Shown one piece after another: positions 8,602-16,085 of a stretch of DNA of 55,878 nt. The translations under genes and the position numbers were made by a program. The notes beneath the pieces were generated by a model, which worked only from the letters and a program-made list of their open reading frames with translations, ran no database searches and was not told the origin of the DNA. The number at the start of each line of letters is the position of its first letter. The first letter of the stretch is position 1. The stretch spans positions 1-55,878 of the forward strand of contig JAZNIU010000017.1 of assembly GCA_045577655.1 (NCBI GenBank), in the 5' to 3' direction. Source of the stretch: RGIG7450 sp045577655. Lineage in GTDB: Bacteria > Bacillota > Clostridia > RUG12999.

Positions 8602-9249
8602 TTGAGCAAAAAAAATAATATTTTATTGCCGGTATTTTCATTAGTTGTAGTTCTGCTCTTTTCGCTTATTCTTATTTTTCCGGGAACAAGAGAAGTATTT
8701 AAAGGGGCGTCCTCATCTCATCCTTTTATTATGGGATTTATAAAGTTTGCTTTTCTGGCAACGGTTGGTGAAATTCTTGCACTCAGAGTTGCCGCAAAGT
8801 GCTGGAAATCTCCGGTAAAAATCTTTGCACGGTTTGTTATTTGGGGGCTTATAGGCATCTGGATAACATATATGATGAAAATATTTTCTGCTGGCGTGGA
8901 TGGCCTCATGAAAAGCGGCATGCTTCCGGGCGAAGGCAGCACTTTCCTTAAAGCATTATACACAAGTGCTACAATGAATCTTACTTTCGGCCCGACTTTT
9001 ATGGCGGTACATAAATGCAGCGATAAATATCTTGAACTGAAAGACAGAGGAGAAAAAGAAATATCTGTCGGAAAAGTTGTGGAGGACATAGACTGGAAAG
9101 TTTTTGTTAAGTTCACGCTGTTTAAAACTGTGCCAATTTTCTGGATTCCGGCACACACAATAACCTTTATGTTGCCTGTTGAATATCAGGTAATAATGGC
9201 TGCAGCTCTTTCGCTGGCACTGGGGCTTATTCTCAGCATAAAAAAATAA
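8602..9249 (+). CDS. small integral membrane protein, possibly Mpv17/PMP22-like
   Basis: 215 residues with about five or six hydrophobic segments (roughly 7-27, 41-62, 75-95, 113-135, 170-190, 193-213). The C-terminal part, with FGPTFMAVHK, a Trp-Lys-Val-Phe segment and PIFWIPAHTITFMLP, resembles the Mpv17/PMP22 pattern, but I give this only moderate weight. TTG at 8602 is chosen because GAGG (8591-8594) sits 7 nt upstream; the in-frame TTG at 8584 would place that ribosome site inside the gene. It is the last gene before the operon terminator. A role in moving aryl acids across the membrane is possible but not shown. Confidence 0.6.
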   Translation: MSKKNNILLPVFSLVVVLLFSLILIFPGTREVFKGASSSHPFIMGFIKFAFLATVGEILALRVAAKCWKSPVKIFARFVIWGLIGIWITYMMKIFSAGVDGLMKSGMLPGEGSTFLKALYTSATMNLTFGPTFMAVHKCSDKYLELKDRGEKEISVGKVVEDIDWKVFVKFTLFKTVPIFWIPAHTITFMLPVEYQVIMAAALSLALGLILSIKK

Positions 9250-9253
9250 TACT

Positions 9254-9293
9254 AAGGCAGAGTGAAAGCTTATTTCCTCTGCCTTGTTTTTTT
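9254..9293 (+). terminator. intrinsic terminator of the ior operon
   Basis: AAGGCAGAG (9254-9262) pairs with CTCTGCCTT (9277-9285), followed by a T run to 9293. Confidence 0.88.
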
Positions 9294-9328
9294 GCACATT
9301 TTTAGTATCTTTTAGAGACTCTTCAAAC

Positions 9329-9357
9329 TTGACATTTGTTCTGTTTTACTGTATAAT
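9329..9357 (+). promoter_or_regulatory. sigma-A promoter of the WG-repeat gene operon
   Basis: Consensus TTGACA (9329-9334), 17-nt spacer and consensus TATAAT (9352-9357). It lies between the ior terminator and the gene starting at 9410. Confidence 0.88.
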
Positions 9358-9409
9358 AAAACAGAATGGATTTTTATGTCTTATAGTAAGAAAACGGAGG
9401 TGCCGGAAT

Positions 9410-10615
9410 TTGAAACGTGAACCTTTGAAGATGTTTATTATTCTGACAATAGTTGTATGTATCTTTGCTATTTGTATTGCTGCATATCTTATTGAACTGA
9501 GCACTGTTTCTGAATACGAGCCTACAGTTGTAAATACAGATAACTATGCAACAGAAAAAAATGCGCAGCACGATTATATAATCATTGACGTAAACGGCAA
9601 ATTTTCTTTTGCCGACAGAAACGGCAACAGAATTTTATCGCCCGAGTATGATGTGCTTTCTACTGCAGAAAATGGAATGTATTATTTCAAAAAAGATACA
9701 AAAAACGGTTTTCTCGGCAGTGACCTCGGACTTGTTTTTGAAACGGAAGATTTCATATCTACAAACGTAAGTGAAGAGTTTGTTATATACCATATTGGCG
9801 ACAAAAAAGGATTTATAAACATTTCAACCGGTGAAAAAATTGCCGCTCAGTATGATATGGTTTATGACTTTTCTGAAGGACTTGCTGCGGTTCAGATTGG
9901 CAATGCCACGGGATTTATTAACACGAAAGGCGAACTTGTTATTCCTTGTGAATATGCAAATAATGCAATTTATCAGTTCAAATCCGGACTTTGCAATGTT
10001 ATGACCCACTCGGATAAAGAAGAAAAACACAGATGCTACTACATAAACAAAAATGGCGAAAAAGCCATAGACGATGAATTTGATTATTGCATGCCTTTTA
10101 GCGAGGAACGTGCTTTTGTTTCAAAAGATGGTGTTTGGTACATAATAGATATTGAGGGAAAAAGAGTCGGAGAACTTGAGTTCGGCCCCTATGATACAAT
10201 GGCACCTACAGTGTTTAAAGAAGGCCATGCCGTTGTAATTTATGAGGGCAAATACGGCATTGTTGACCGTGACGGAGATTTTACAGTCAATCCAAAATAT
10301 GAAATGATTTCAGATATTTGCGATGGTTGTGCAGTTTTCAAACAAAATGGGCTGTTCGGGTATCTTAATGTAAAAGGGTCTGTTATAATTGCACCGAGGT
10401 TTGAAACTCTTGGTAATTACAAAAACGGATATGCTGTTTATTCTGACGACCATAAGTTTGGTGTTGTTGACAGAGGTGCAAATGTTATAGTTGCGCCTGA
10501 ATATGAAAACATTGTTTTGCTTGATAACGGTCTTATTAAAGCATCGAAAAATGATGGCGACTTGTTGTATCTCACCAAATACGGAAAAGTTATCTGGTCA
10601 GGTGCTGAAGAATAG
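9410..10615 (+). CDS. membrane-anchored WG-repeat protein
   Basis: About 401 residues. An N-terminal hydrophobic segment (about residues 8-30) anchors or exports the protein; the rest is a run of WG/KWG-like repeats with the recurring pattern of Lys-x-Gly-Phe-Ile-Asn, a Gly, then a hydrophobic-Pro-x-x-Tyr motif (for example KKGFINISTG, ATGFINTKGELVIPCEY, LFGYLNVKG). TTG at 9410 is chosen because CGGAGG (9395-9400) lies 9 nt upstream; the longer frame to 9284 would overlap the terminator and promoter. WG repeats form beta-propeller-like surfaces of unknown function. Likely extracytoplasmic. Confidence 0.8.
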   Translation: MKREPLKMFIILTIVVCIFAICIAAYLIELSTVSEYEPTVVNTDNYATEKNAQHDYIIIDVNGKFSFADRNGNRILSPEYDVLSTAENGMYYFKKDTKNGFLGSDLGLVFETEDFISTNVSEEFVIYHIGDKKGFINISTGEKIAAQYDMVYDFSEGLAAVQIGNATGFINTKGELVIPCEYANNAIYQFKSGLCNVMTHSDKEEKHRCYYINKNGEKAIDDEFDYCMPFSEERAFVSKDGVWYIIDIEGKRVGELEFGPYDTMAPTVFKEGHAVVIYEGKYGIVDRDGDFTVNPKYEMISDICDGCAVFKQNGLFGYLNVKGSVIIAPRFETLGNYKNGYAVYSDDHKFGVVDRGANVIVAPEYENIVLLDNGLIKASKNDGDLLYLTKYGKVIWSGAEE

Positions 10616-10630
10616 GAAAGAGGTAGTGCA

Positions 10631-11287
10631 TTGGAAAATGTTTTAATTGCAACTTTGGTTTCAAAGGTTATTGCTCTTCCTTTCATTTTTATCTGTCTCA
10701 CAGTACATGAGTTTTCTCATGGGTTTATGGCTTACAGATTAGGAGACACAACTGCAAAGGAAGCAGGAAGACTTACGTTAAACCCAATTTCGCATATTGA
10801 CTGGCTTGGCGTTTTAGCTATGCTTTTTCTTGGATTTGGTTGGGCAAAACCTGTGCCGGTTAATCCATACCGGTTTAAAAAAGCAGGAGCCCGCGGAATT
10901 GTGTGGGTCAGTCTTGCTGGGCCCGTTTCCAACATTATTTTTGCTTTTTTGATGCTTATAATCTGGAATATACTTGTTTTGTTTGCAGGCGACATTGCTG
11001 CAAACTATTATGTCAGCACAGTTGTTTCAACAATTGTCAGCTTAAACATTGGCCTTGCAGTTTTTAATCTTATTCCCATACCGCCGCTTGACGGGTCAAA
11101 GGTTTTGGAATATTTCTTGCCATATTCTGCAAGAAACTGGATGGCAAAAAACGGTAATTTTTTATATCTGATAATGATGCTTGCTGTTTTCAGCGGCGTT
11201 TTCAGCAGAATTATATCACCGGCAATAGGATTTATTTTTACTATGCTTTATAGGTTTGCACGGTTTATTATTTTATTGTTTATTTAG
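10631..11287 (+). CDS. site-2 protease family (peptidase M50) membrane metalloprotease
   Basis: 218 residues with several membrane segments and the zinc motif HEFSH in the first helix (residues about 25-29), and the second active-site block NLIPIPPLDGSKVL. This short form is the common Firmicutes relative of SpoIVFB/RseP without PDZ domains. TTG at 10631 has AGAGGT upstream; no better ATG is in frame. It lies 16 nt before scpA, a frequent arrangement in Clostridia. Substrate unknown. Confidence 0.88.
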   Translation: MENVLIATLVSKVIALPFIFICLTVHEFSHGFMAYRLGDTTAKEAGRLTLNPISHIDWLGVLAMLFLGFGWAKPVPVNPYRFKKAGARGIVWVSLAGPVSNIIFAFLMLIIWNILVLFAGDIAANYYVSTVVSTIVSLNIGLAVFNLIPIPPLDGSKVLEYFLPYSARNWMAKNGNFLYLIMMLAVFSGVFSRIISPAIGFIFTMLYRFARFIILLFI

Positions 11288-11303
11288 AAGGAGAGGTTTA
11301 AAG

Positions 11304-12053
11304 ATGGAAGTTACGTTCAAAATTGAGACTTTTGAAGGCCCTCTTGACCTTTTGCTTCACCTTATACAAAAAAACAAGATGAACATAACGGATATACCCA
11401 TTGCGGAAATTACCGCTCAATATCTTGAATATCTTGAAAAGATGAAACAGTTTGATATGGAAATAACAGGAGAATTTCTTGTTATGGCGGCAACGCTTTT
11501 ATATATCAAATCAAAAATGCTTCTGCCAAAAACGGAAGAGGAAAAAGAAGAAGGCGACCCAAGGGCAGAACTTGTGGACAGGCTTATTGAATATGCAAAA
11601 TACAGGGAAGCGGTTGAATTTTTGACTCCACGACAGGAATCGGGGAAATATATGTTTAACAAACAACCGGATAATGTTAAATTACCGAAAGTTCGTTATG
11701 TTGATGCTAAATTTCCTATTTCGTTGCTCATAGAAGCGTTTGCGAATGTCATGGAAAATCAGGAACTCAGGAAACCCATCAAAAAAGAATCCTTTGATGT
11801 TATTGTGCAGAGAGAGGTTGTAACGGTTTCTGAATGTATAAATAAAATTTTTAAACTTTTTGAGCTGAAAGCCGATATTTATTTCAAAGATTTTTTTGAA
11901 GGTGTAACAACAAGAGCACAGGCTGTTTCGACTTTTCTTGCGATTCTTGAACTTATGCGCCATGGGGCGATTATACTTGTAGATGATACAGATTTATTAT
12001 TTAATTTAAGTGGTGAAGAAAATGAATTTGACTGGACTGGCAGCGACTATTGA
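11304..12053 (+). CDS. scpA: segregation and condensation protein A
   Basis: 249-residue kleisin that bridges the SMC dimer for chromosome condensation. The N-terminus FEGPLDLLLHLIQKNKMNI is the conserved SMC-neck-binding helix region, and the C-terminal winged-helix part is present. ATG at 11304 follows AAGGAGAGG; the frame extends further upstream, but into the previous gene. The end overlaps scpB by 32 nt. Confidence 0.95.
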   Translation: MEVTFKIETFEGPLDLLLHLIQKNKMNITDIPIAEITAQYLEYLEKMKQFDMEITGEFLVMAATLLYIKSKMLLPKTEEEKEEGDPRAELVDRLIEYAKYREAVEFLTPRQESGKYMFNKQPDNVKLPKVRYVDAKFPISLLIEAFANVMENQELRKPIKKESFDVIVQREVVTVSECINKIFKLFELKADIYFKDFFEGVTTRAQAVSTFLAILELMRHGAIILVDDTDLLFNLSGEENEFDWTGSDY

Positions 12054-12561
12054 GGCATTGCTTTTTGCGGCGGGGAAACCGCTTGAAATTGCTGAAATGG
12101 TTGAAATAACAGAACAAACAGAAATAAATATACTTGAAGCAATTAAATTCTTGAAAGAAAAACTTGAAAAAGAAGATAGTGGAATTTGTCTTATAAAGCT
12201 GGAAAATGCTTATCAGCTTACGACAAAACCGGCATACTATGAATATCTTGTAAAAATGGTTGCTCCTGCCCAGAAGAGTATGCTTTCGGGTGCAGCGCTT
12301 GAAACTCTTTCAATTGTTGCATATAATCAGCCGGTAACACGGTCAAGTATTGAATTTATTCGTGGAGTTAACAGTGATGGTGCACTTTCAAGACTTATTG
12401 AAAGAGGACTTGTTGAAGAATGTGGCAGACTTGATACTCCGGGAAAACCGTTGATTTATAAAACCACATCAGAGTTTTTAAAATGTTTTGGAATATCATC
12501 GCTTGATGAGCTTCCCGATATCAGCAATATACCGTTGCAGATGACATTTTATGATGTATAA
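12022..12561 (+). CDS. scpB: segregation and condensation protein B
   Basis: About 179 residues, the dimeric winged-helix partner of ScpA in the SMC complex. Typical blocks: LAATIEALLFAAGKPL at the start, LSIVAYNQPVTRSSIEFIRG and the C-terminal LGISSLDELP-like segment (here FGISSLDELPD). ATG at 12022 is preferred; GTG codons at 12010 and 12013 are in frame but their context is weaker. Overlap with scpA is the usual coupling. Confidence 0.93.
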   Translation: MNLTGLAATIEALLFAAGKPLEIAEMVEITEQTEINILEAIKFLKEKLEKEDSGICLIKLENAYQLTTKPAYYEYLVKMVAPAQKSMLSGAALETLSIVAYNQPVTRSSIEFIRGVNSDGALSRLIERGLVEECGRLDTPGKPLIYKTTSEFLKCFGISSLDELPDISNIPLQMTFYDV

Positions 12562-12573
12562 GAGGGGATTTCT

Positions 12574-13155
12574 TTGATAATAACTTTTATTGTTATCCTT
12601 TTGTTGTTATTGGTGTTTCTGCTCAAACTGAGGATTTCCTATTCTTTTAGTGCAGACAATTTTAATTTTAAAAGTGATTTTAGTATCAGTATATTTTTTG
12701 GGAAACTTGTTCTTTTAAAACCTGGGAAAAAACCAAAAAAACAGACAAAAGAAAAAGAACCGTCAAAAAAGATGGATGCCGGAGCGCTTGGGAAAATTAA
12801 AAACGATATAGTTCCCATAGTTTACGACCTGTTTTGTGTTTTTAAAAAGCACTGTCGGTTTAGCCGGTTTGAAACAAAAATAAAACTTGCTTTGGAAGAC
12901 CCTATGAACAATGGAATTGCATATGGAATAGTAAGTGGTGTGTTTAATACTTTTTATGCATACATTTATGATTATGTTAAAAAGCCGGTACTTGACATTT
13001 CTTCTGATTTCAACAGTGGAGAGGGAGTTATTTTCACTCATAGTGGCGAGATAATTATAAGACCGTTAATTTTGGCGGTTAAGCTTGGAACCAATGTGAA
13101 GCTTTTAAAAAAAATAAAAGATACTATCCAGAAAATTAAAACGGAGGTTGAATAA
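12574..13155 (+). CDS. DUF2953 protein (YtfI-like)
   Basis: 193 residues starting with a strong hydrophobic segment (about residues 2-18) followed by a Lys-rich linker and the conserved C-terminal half with DPMNNGIAYGIVSG and EIIIRPLILA. This is the DUF2953 pattern, whose genes sit directly upstream of ytfJ in B. subtilis and Clostridia. TTG at 12574 follows AGAGGGG. It precedes ytfJ here too, which supports a sporulation-linked role of unknown nature. Confidence 0.78.
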   Translation: MIITFIVILLLLLVFLLKLRISYSFSADNFNFKSDFSISIFFGKLVLLKPGKKPKKQTKEKEPSKKMDAGALGKIKNDIVPIVYDLFCVFKKHCRFSRFETKIKLALEDPMNNGIAYGIVSGVFNTFYAYIYDYVKKPVLDISSDFNSGEGVIFTHSGEIIIRPLILAVKLGTNVKLLKKIKDTIQKIKTEVE

Positions 13156-13156
13156 T

Positions 13157-13558
13157 ATGGCAGAAAAATTAAATGAACTTATTACAAGTGCACTCAGCTC
13201 AATTAAAGGTATGGTAGATGTAAGTACTGTTGTGGGTGAAGCCATAACTGCGCCGGACGGCACGATTGTTATTCCGGTTACACAGGTTTCCTGCGGATTT
13301 GGTACAGGAGGGTCGGAAATTCCCACAGGCAAAATGAACAATGCCGGCACATATCCGTTTGGTGGTGGCAGCGGTGGTGGTGTGAAAATTAAACCGGTTG
13401 CTTTTCTGGTTATTGCAGGCGATAAAGTTCGTCTTATTCCCGTAACACCTGAAAACAGCACTTCTGTAGATAAAATTCTTGAACTTGTTCCCGATATGAT
13501 TGAAAAAGTTAATTCTTATATCAAGCACAGAAAAGAGTTAAAAGCAAAGGGCGAGTAA
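13157..13558 (+). CDS. ytfJ: GerW/YtfJ family sporulation protein
   Basis: 133 residues with the YtfJ core: VVGEAITAPDGTIVIPV, a glycine-rich GGGSGGGVKIKPVAFLVI and a C-terminal LVPDMIEKV segment. In B. subtilis the homologue is made in the forespore and affects spore germination. ATG at 13157 lies 6-9 nt after GGAGGTTG; the upstream frame start at 13148 overlaps the previous gene and is less likely. Confidence 0.9.
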   Translation: MAEKLNELITSALSSIKGMVDVSTVVGEAITAPDGTIVIPVTQVSCGFGTGGSEIPTGKMNNAGTYPFGGGSGGGVKIKPVAFLVIAGDKVRLIPVTPENSTSVDKILELVPDMIEKVNSYIKHRKELKAKGE

Positions 13559-13575
13559 TAAAGATGAAAGGATTT

Positions 13576-13603
13576 CTCATATATATAAGTGAATATATAT
13601 GAG
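13576..13603 (+). repeat. inverted repeat overlapping the carboxypeptidase ribosome site
   Basis: CTCATATATAT (13576-13586) and ATATATATGAG (13593-13603) are perfect 11-nt inverted arms around a 6-nt loop. The right arm ends in the GAG of the GAGGAG ribosome site (13601-13606), so an RNA hairpin could hide part of it. Confidence 0.7.
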
Positions 13604-13615
13604 GAGTAATGTAAA

Positions 13616-14749
13616 ATGCAGAAAAAACTTACGGCTATATTGATGCTGATGATTACCCTGCTTGGACACTTTTCTGTCAGGGCAGATTATAATATAACGC
13701 CAACAGCAAAAGCCGCGGTTTTAATGGACGCCTGCACAGGAGCTGTTTTATACAGTAAAAATGCAAACGAGCGTCTGGGAATGGCAAGTACGACAAAAAT
13801 AATGACCGGTATTTTAGCGATTGAACATGGTAATCTCACTGATATTGTTACAATTCCGGATGAAGGAGAATGGGTTGAGGGGTCAAGTATTTATTTAAAC
13901 CCTAACGAAAAAATATCTCTAGAAACTTTGTTATACGGTTTGCTTTTAAAATCGGGGAATGATGCTGCAGTTGCAATAGGAAAACACATTTCCGGCAGTG
14001 AAGAGGCTTTTGTTAATCTTATGAATGAAAAAGCGGCAGAACTCGGACTTAAAAACACTCGTTTTGCAAATCCGCACGGCCTTTATCACGAAGAACATTA
14101 TACAACAGCATACGAGCTTGCTAAACTGGCGAAATATGCAATGGAAAATCCTGTTTTTGCACAGGTTGTAAATACGGCAACCTATAAAGAAAATCCTCCC
14201 GAAGACAGAAATGGAAGGGTTATTAGCAACGCCAACAAACTCATTTCAATGTTTGGCGATGCAATAGGCGTGAAACCGGGGTTTACTCCCGAAACGGGAA
14301 GAACCCTTGTCGGAGCAGCTGAGAAAAATGGAATGAAAGTTATAACGGTCACTCTCGATTGTCCTGATGACTGGAATGAACATCGCAATATGTTTGACTA
14401 TGCTTTTAATAATTTTGAAAAGAAAATTTTGTTTAAAAAAGGCGACAGCGTTGGTACTTTCAGAGTTTTGGGTGGAAACTATAACGAAGTGGGGCTTATT
14501 TCTGAAAACGAAATCTCCATGCTTGTTAAAAAGGGAGAATCTCCCGACTATAAAATAGAAATGGAACAAAAAACACTTGATGCTCCTGTGTTTAAAGGAC
14601 AGAAAGCAGGAGTTGCAAAGATCTGTTTGGGCGAAAAAGTTATTGGCGAAATTGAAATTGTTACAAACGGAGACGTTCCTGTTCGTGAAAAAAACTTTTT
14701 TAAAATTTTAGGTCAATTATTTCTTGCACTTTTTGGAGTAGGCGATTAA
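13616..14749 (+). CDS. D-alanyl-D-alanine carboxypeptidase, peptidase S11
   Basis: 377-residue low-molecular-weight penicillin-binding protein with a signal peptide (first 23 or so residues, ending near SVRADYN). It trims the terminal D-Ala of peptidoglycan stem peptides outside the cell. The active-site motifs are STTK in MASTTKIMTG and SGN in LLKSGNDAA; the third motif, normally Lys-Thr-Gly, reads Lys-Pro-Gly in GVKPGFTPETGR. A C-terminal PBP5-like domain and an amphipathic tail follow. DacF or DacB are the nearest sporulation-type relatives, but I do not assign one. ATG follows GAGGAG. Confidence 0.9.
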   Translation: MQKKLTAILMLMITLLGHFSVRADYNITPTAKAAVLMDACTGAVLYSKNANERLGMASTTKIMTGILAIEHGNLTDIVTIPDEGEWVEGSSIYLNPNEKISLETLLYGLLLKSGNDAAVAIGKHISGSEEAFVNLMNEKAAELGLKNTRFANPHGLYHEEHYTTAYELAKLAKYAMENPVFAQVVNTATYKENPPEDRNGRVISNANKLISMFGDAIGVKPGFTPETGRTLVGAAEKNGMKVITVTLDCPDDWNEHRNMFDYAFNNFEKKILFKKGDSVGTFRVLGGNYNEVGLISENEISMLVKKGESPDYKIEMEQKTLDAPVFKGQKAGVAKICLGEKVIGEIEIVTNGDVPVREKNFFKILGQLFLALFGVGD

Positions 14750-14751
14750 AT

Positions 14752-15462
14752 ATGGAAATCAGATTACAAAAGTATATAGCTGATGCAGGGATTTGTTCAA
14801 GAAGAAAAGCAGAGGAACTTATTCTTGCCGGCAGAGTTAAAGTTGACGGTCAAACCATAACAGAGCTTGGAACTAAGGTTACCGGAGAAGAAACCGTTGA
14901 GGTTGACGGCAAAAAAATTAGTTCTGAAACAAAAAAATATTATATTATGCTGAATAAACCGTCAGGTTATATTACAACCACGTCAGACGCCCACGGCAGA
15001 CAGACTGTTATGGAACTTGTGAAAGACATAGACGCGAGGATTTATCCTATTGGCAGACTTGATGCCGACACGGAAGGACTGCTTCTTCTTACAAACGATG
15101 GCGACTTTGCCAATTCTGTTATTCATCCGTCAAAAAAACGCGAAAAGGTTTATATAGCAGAAGTTAAAGGGTTGCCTTCGCTTGATATCATTAAAATGCT
15201 TAAAAAAGGCGTTGATATCGGCGGATATATCACCAGACCCGCAAACGTCGAAATGCTGAAAGGAAATTCAGGCATTTCCACATTTAAAATTGGTATTACC
15301 GAAGGGAAAAAACGCCAGGTCAGACTGATGTTTGAAGTGGTGGGATACCCAGTTATTTCGCTCAAAAGGGTTGAAATAGGGCCAATAATGCTGGGAAACC
15401 TCCCGAGAGGTAAATGGAGACACTTGAGGAAAGAAGAGATTAAAAGATTATGTTCAAAATAG
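14752..15462 (+). CDS. rluB: 23S rRNA pseudouridine synthase, RluB/RsuA family
   Basis: 236 residues: an N-terminal S4 RNA-binding domain (RLQKYIADAGICSRRKAEEL) and the catalytic domain with GRLDADTEGLLLLTNDGD, where the first Asp is the nucleophile, plus the C-terminal GKKRQVRLMFEVVGYPV block. It starts 2 nt after the carboxypeptidase stop. In Firmicutes this gene commonly follows a dac gene, as here. Confidence 0.93.
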   Translation: MEIRLQKYIADAGICSRRKAEELILAGRVKVDGQTITELGTKVTGEETVEVDGKKISSETKKYYIMLNKPSGYITTTSDAHGRQTVMELVKDIDARIYPIGRLDADTEGLLLLTNDGDFANSVIHPSKKREKVYIAEVKGLPSLDIIKMLKKGVDIGGYITRPANVEMLKGNSGISTFKIGITEGKKRQVRLMFEVVGYPVISLKRVEIGPIMLGNLPRGKWRHLRKEEIKRLCSK

Positions 15463-15812
15463 CGCCTGTGGAAAAAAAAGATATAGAATATATGACAAAA
15501 TATTTGAATACCTCTGTCAACGGAATAATCCTTGCATGTTATGAGGGCGGTAAAATTACCGGCGGTGTTTGTTTTGATATTGACGGCGGTTGCGGATATC
15601 TTGACAGTTTAAAGGCAGAAGAAGAAATTATGGAGGAAATTATTTTAAAGGCAGCAATGAATTTCCTTGAACTTCATAAAATATACGAATTTTATGTCAA
15701 AGAGGAAACGCCTCTATATAAAAGACTTGATTTTAAAGTTTCAAAAAAAGACGGTTACAAAATGTTCGTTAATTTAGACGGATATTTTGATACACATAAA
15801 TGCACAGGTTGA
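15450..15812 (+). CDS. small acetyltransferase-like protein of unknown function
   Basis: 120 residues overlapping rluB by 13 nt. The layout (an N-terminal IAPVEKKDIEYM, then two-stranded segments and a C-terminal LYKRLDFKVSKKDGYKMFV) resembles a short GNAT acyltransferase, but the acetyl-CoA-binding motif is not clear. I treat it as unknown with a weak GNAT resemblance. No strong ribosome site; translational coupling to rluB is likely. Confidence 0.55.
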   Translation: MFKIAPVEKKDIEYMTKYLNTSVNGIILACYEGGKITGGVCFDIDGGCGYLDSLKAEEEIMEEIILKAAMNFLELHKIYEFYVKEETPLYKRLDFKVSKKDGYKMFVNLDGYFDTHKCTG

Positions 15813-15826
15813 AAGGAGTTTTAAAA

Positions 15827-16072
15827 ATGAGAGATACTCTTTGGTACAACGATGCCAACGAAAAGAAAAACAGAGTGGAAGAAATTATTTCCAAAATTTA
15901 CGAAGCACTGAATGAGAAAGGGTATGACCCTGTCAGCCAGATTGTCGGTTACATTTTGTCAGGCGACCCGACATATATCACCAGCCACAACGGTGCACGT
16001 GCGCTTATAACAAAGGTTGAACGTGACGAAATTCTTGAAGAGGTTGTTAAATTCTATCTTACAAAATTTTAA
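15827..16072 (+). CDS. ireB: IreB-family regulatory phosphoprotein (UPF0297)
   Basis: 81 residues matching the conserved UPF0297 pattern, including a SQIVGYILSGDPTYITSH block. In Enterococcus IreB is phosphorylated by the PASTA kinase IreK and affects cell-envelope stress. ATG at 15827 follows AAAGGAG (15812-15818); an in-frame ATG at 15800 precedes that site. Usually next to ruvX; here murD follows instead. Confidence 0.92.
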   Translation: MRDTLWYNDANEKKNRVEEIISKIYEALNEKGYDPVSQIVGYILSGDPTYITSHNGARALITKVERDEILEEVVKFYLTKF

Positions 16073-16085
16073 TCGGGTGGCAAAT

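Noticed and set aside
9284..9409. N-terminal extension of the WG-repeat gene
   Set aside because: It would run through the ior terminator and the consensus promoter at 9329-9357; TTG at 9410 has a good ribosome site.
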